From positions 310,001-374,000 of the forward strand of contig NZ_NWUS01000001.1 in NCBI RefSeq assembly GCF_014048475.1: a stretch of DNA of 64,000 nt. The letters run 5' to 3'. Source of the stretch: Bombella favorum (lineage in GTDB: Bacteria > Pseudomonadota > Alphaproteobacteria > Acetobacterales > Acetobacteraceae). The notes below the pieces were generated by a model. That model was not told the origin of the DNA. It was given only the letters and a program-made list of their open reading frames with translations, and ran no database searches. Below, piece by piece: positions 61,052 through 64,000 of the stretch (positions within the stretch are counted from its first letter, which is position 1; every line of letters begins with the position of its first letter). A program made the position numbers and the translations under genes.

Positions 61052-62512
61052 TCAGGAAACCAGAAGCTTTTTCAGCAGCTCATTCACCATAGCGGGGTTT
61101 GCCTTCCCCTTCATGGCCTTCATTGTCTGTCCGACAAAAAAGCCGAAGAGCTTATCCTTCCCACTCTTATACTCAGCCACCTTATCAGCATTGGCTGCCA
61201 GAATGTCATTAATAGCGGCTTCGATAGCTCCCGTATCCGTCACCTGACGCAATCCCTTGCGGTCGACAATGACAGAAGCCTTCTCCCCTGTCTCCACCAT
61301 ATCCTCAAGGACTTCCTTAGCGATCTTCCCATTAATGGTAGAATCACTGATGAGGGACAAAAGCTCACGCAGGGATTCAGCTGAGACTGGGCTGTCTTCA
61401 ATAGTCCGCCCCGTGCGGTTTAGCGCAGCGAAGAAATCACCCAAAATCCAGTTTGTCGCCAGACGAGCGTCAGCACCACGGGCAACCGTCTCATAGAAAT
61501 CCGCGACAGACTGCTCAGCCGTCAGAACACCCGACTCATAACGAGATACGCCATATTCTTTTTCCAAACGGGCCCGTTTGTCTTCTGGCAGTTCTGGTAA
61601 GGCAGCTTTCAGCTCATCCACCCAAGACTGTTCAATAACCAACGGAAGCAAGTCAGGTTCGGGGAAGTAGCGGTAATCATGAGCATCTTCCTTCGTCCGC
61701 AAAGAACGTGTCTCGCCCTTCACATGGTCGAAAAGACGGGTCTCCTGATCAATCTCACCACCAGACTCCCAGATATCAACCTGACGCTGCGCTTCGACCT
61801 CAATCGCCTGCATGACGAAACGTACGGAGTTAACATTCTTGATCTCACAACGTGTGCGGTATCCCTCCTCCCCTTCACGGCGAACGGAGACATTCACGTC
61901 AGCACGCATGGACCCCTCTTCCATGTTACCGTCACATGTCCCCAGATACCGCAGAATCTGACGTAGCTTACGAATGTAAGCCCCAGCCTCTTCCGGTGAA
62001 CGGATATCCGGCTCACTGACAATCTCCATGAGCGCAACGCCAGCACGGTTCAAGTCAATGAAAGACCGTGTCGGGTCCTGATCGTGAATGGACTTGCCCG
62101 CATCCTGCTCCATATGCATACGGGTCACACCGATATGGCGGATCTCACCATCAGAAAGCTCAATCTCGACTGTCCCTTTACCGACAATCGGATGCTCGAA
62201 CTGGCTGATCTGATAGCCCGTGGGCAGGTCAGCATAAAAATAGTTCTTGCGGTCAAACCGGCTGAACAGATTGATCTGTGCCCGCAAGCCTAGCCCCGTT
62301 CGCACGGCTTGTGCCACGCACTCACGATTCAGAACGGGCAGCATCCCTGGAAAGCCCGCATCAACGAGGCTTACATGTGTATTAGGCTCCCCGCCATATT
62401 CTGCAGAAGCACCAGAGAAAAGCTTGGACTGACTAACGATCTGGGCATGAACTTCCAGCCCGACAATGACTTCCCATTCGCCAGTTTCACCCGTGATACG
62501 ATATGCGCTCAT
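61052..62512 (-). CDS. gatB: Aspartyl/glutamyl-tRNA amidotransferase subunit B
   Basis: GatB binds misacylated Glu-tRNA-Gln or Asp-tRNA-Asn and activates the acyl group for amidation. The 486-residue chain has [60 protein letters not shown] and KNVNSVRFV, and ends with the YqeY-like helical domain ([17 protein letters not shown]). Its ATG overlaps the TGA of gatA (ATGA). Confidence 0.97.
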   Translation of the reverse strand: MSAYRITGETGEWEVIVGLEVHAQIVSQSKLFSGASAEYGGEPNTHVSLVDAGFPGMLPVLNRECVAQAVRTGLGLRAQINLFSRFDRKNYFYADLPTGYQISQFEHPIVGKGTVEIELSDGEIRHIGVTRMHMEQDAGKSIHDQDPTRSFIDLNRAGVALMEIVSEPDIRSPEEAGAYIRKLRQILRYLGTCDGNMEEGSMRADVNVSVRREGEEGYRTRCEIKNVNSVRFVMQAIEVEAQRQVDIWESGGEIDQETRLFDHVKGETRSLRTKEDAHDYRYFPEPDLLPLVIEQSWVDELKAALPELPEDKRARLEKEYGVSRYESGVLTAEQSVADFYETVARGADARLATNWILGDFFAALNRTGRTIEDSPVSAESLRELLSLISDSTINGKIAKEVLEDMVETGEKASVIVDRKGLRQVTDTGAIEAAINDILAANADKVAEYKSGKDKLFGFFVGQTMKAMKGKANPAMVNELLKKLLVS

Positions 62513-63996
62513 GCTGACACCCCTGCATGAATGGTAGGACGATGGGTAAAGGATGCGGCCTTCTCCAACACGGAGCCAGCCGCCAGCAGCGCTTCTTCAT
62601 CAAAGAAACGGCCAATCAGCTGAAGCCCGAGCGGCACGCCACGACTGTCCAGACCTGCCGGAACAGACAATGCCGGAACACCCGCCATGCTAGCCGGTAC
62701 CGTAAAGACGTCATTCAGATAGACTTGAACAGGATCAGTTGGCTTTTCATCCCACGCAAAAGCACCGGAAGGTGCTGTCGGTGCTAGAATGATATCAACC
62801 GTCTCATAAGCCTTCAGGAAGTCACGCTGAAGCAGCGTGCGGACCTTCTGGGCACGGAGATAATAGGCATCATAATAGCCGGAAGACAGCACATAAGTAC
62901 CCAGCAGGATGCGGCGCTTCACCTCATCACCGAAGCCAGCGGCACGGGTGGCTTCATAGAGCGCATCCAGAGACGCACCACTAACACGCTCCCCAAACCG
63001 GACACCGTCATATCGGGCAAGATTGGAGGACGCCTCGGCTAAGGCGGCAATATAATAAGCAGGCAGACCATACTTCGTATGTGGCAGGGAAATGTCCACC
63101 ACCTCAGCACCAGCTTCTTTCAGCCAGTTGATCCCCTGCTGCCAGATAGCTTCAATCTCGGCAGGCAGACCATCAATGCGATATTCCTTGGGAATACCGA
63201 CCTTCAGTCCCTTCACGCCACGACCTAGAGCAGCCTCATAATGCGGAACCGGCTTATTCACACTGGTGGAATCCTTGGGGTCAAACCCGGCCATGGATTC
63301 AAGCAGAATGGCGCAGTCCTGAAGGTTGCGAGCCATCGGACCAGCCTGATCCAGAGAGCTAGCAAAGGCAATCGTCCCAAACCGGGAGCAACGACCATAA
63401 GTCGGCTTGATACCCGTAATCCCGCAGAATGCCGCTGGCTGACGGATGGATCCACCCGTATCCGTTCCAGTTGCTCCCAGCACAAGCCCGGCGGCCACAG
63501 CCGCCGCCGACCCACCGGAAGACCCGCCGGGTACCAATTTTGCATCAGAATCACGACGCTTCCACGGATTTTCCACACCACCAAAGGCTGATGTCAGGTT
63601 GGTGGACCCCATGGCAAATTCATCAAGATTCAGCTTACCCAGCGAAATGGCGCCATCACGCTTCAGATTGGCCGTCACCGTGCTTTCATACGGTGGCACA
63701 AAATTGCCCAGAATTTTACTGGCGGCAGTCGTGCGAACGCCTTCTGTGGCAAACAAATCCTTGATCCCGATAGGCAGACCACACAGGCTTCCACCTTCAC
63801 CCTTGGCCAACAGAGCATCTGCTTCCTTGGCAGCAAGACGGGCCTGCTCGGGCGTGCGTGTAATAAAACTGTTCAGGCCATCATCAAGACGTTCAATGGC
63901 GTCAATATGGGCATCCACCAACTCAACGGCAGAAATCTTACGTGCCCGAAGGGCCTCACGAGCAGAAGCAAGAGTATAATTAAAAACGCTGCTCAT
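62509..63996 (-). CDS. gatA: Aspartyl/glutamyl-tRNA amidotransferase subunit A
   Basis: GatA is the amidase that frees ammonia from glutamine. The 495-residue chain has the Ser-cisSer-Lys triad parts: [10 protein letters not shown] (lysine), [14 protein letters not shown] and [19 protein letters not shown], then [10 protein letters not shown]. The start at 63996, 4 bases before the window end, gives the family N-terminus ([16 protein letters not shown]). gatC probably lies just outside. With GatB this organism makes Gln-tRNA and/or Asn-tRNA by the indirect route. Confidence 0.97.
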   Translation of the reverse strand: MSSVFNYTLASAREALRARKISAVELVDAHIDAIERLDDGLNSFITRTPEQARLAAKEADALLAKGEGGSLCGLPIGIKDLFATEGVRTTAASKILGNFVPPYESTVTANLKRDGAISLGKLNLDEFAMGSTNLTSAFGGVENPWKRRDSDAKLVPGGSSGGSAAAVAAGLVLGATGTDTGGSIRQPAAFCGITGIKPTYGRCSRFGTIAFASSLDQAGPMARNLQDCAILLESMAGFDPKDSTSVNKPVPHYEAALGRGVKGLKVGIPKEYRIDGLPAEIEAIWQQGINWLKEAGAEVVDISLPHTKYGLPAYYIAALAEASSNLARYDGVRFGERVSGASLDALYEATRAAGFGDEVKRRILLGTYVLSSGYYDAYYLRAQKVRTLLQRDFLKAYETVDIILAPTAPSGAFAWDEKPTDPVQVYLNDVFTVPASMAGVPALSVPAGLDSRGVPLGLQLIGRFFDEEALLAAGSVLEKAASFTHRPTIHAGVSA

Positions 63997-64000
63997 TATT

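Noticed and set aside
63446-63979. Plus-strand frame of 177 codons inside gatA
   Set aside because: It is antisense to the gatA active-site region, whose motifs are intact, and low-complexity in translation.
1-64000. CRISPR array, insertion sequence or prophage
   Set aside because: I found no regularly spaced repeats, no transposase and no integrase or phage structural gene in the window.

Overview
The window looks like a chromosomal segment of an acetic acid bacterium (Alphaproteobacteria, Acetobacteraceae). The reasons are the alphaproteobacterial gene set and order: coaBC-dut, nrdR-nusB-thiL, secD-secF, a DUF1013/TrcR-type regulator, DUF3126, purE-purK, pdxA-pdxJ, lapA-pyrF-trpF and gatA-gatB. 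A duplicated-permease anion-type ABC transporter, CydDC and a polyol-permease-like carrier fit the same picture. Base composition is roughly balanced over most of the window and clearly AT-rich between about 54.5 and 60.8 kb. I cannot name the genus with confidence.

Layout. 1-6.2 kb: end of coaBC, dut, a two-gene ABC transporter, msrA and ilvD. 6.2-16.1 kb: valS, a TolC-family protein, tRNA-Cys, glucokinase, an SDR enzyme, an acetyltransferase-like protein, and the nrdR-nusB-thiL operon. 16.2-30 kb: a variant copper-chaperone-like protein, a small OmpA-like lipoprotein coupled to recQ, cydDC, ABC-F (uup), a small membrane SHOCT protein, a Gfo/Idh/MocA oxidoreductase, secDF, mscL with a coupled secreted protein, and rpmE. 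30-39 kb: trcR, purEK, two tandem RadC-family genes, a UvrD-type helicase, prmA and an aminopeptidase P. 39-48.4 kb: a lipoprotein, pdxAJ, an M20 dipeptidase, a 1067-residue glycosyltransferase-like protein with six 43-residue repeats, lapA-pyrF-trpF and tRNA-Ser(GGA). 48.5-53 kb: a nitroreductase, convergent bfr and bfd with Fur-box-like sites, a polyol-permease-family carrier and gpmA. 53-59.6 kb: an AT-rich envelope polysaccharide region. 59.6-60.9 kb: a decayed stretch with direct repeats ending at tRNA-Ser(GCT). 61-64 kb: gatB and gatA.

Most of the window is housekeeping. The least ordinary parts are three. (1) The AT-rich polysaccharide locus pairs an OpgH-like glucan synthase with capsule-type export proteins (KpsE/BexC-like and Wza/BexD-like) and, downstream, a phosphoglycerol-transferase-like membrane enzyme. 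Together these suggest a phosphoglycerol-modified glucan exported by a capsule-like route; this is inference. (2) The tandem RadC pair consists of one copy that has lost its JAMM metal site and a second that keeps it. The second copy has no ATG, GTG or TTG at the expected place, only a strong Shine-Dalgarno followed at ideal distance by ATT, all in the same frame as the first copy. (3) The large glycosyltransferase-like protein has a regular N-terminal repeat array.

Operons and coupling are frequent: stop/start overlaps occur at nrdR/nusB, lipoprotein/recQ, cydD/cydC, mscL/secreted protein, purE/purK, helicase/prmA, pyrF/trpF and gatA/gatB. Several intrinsic terminators lie between convergent genes, and some overlap coding ends.
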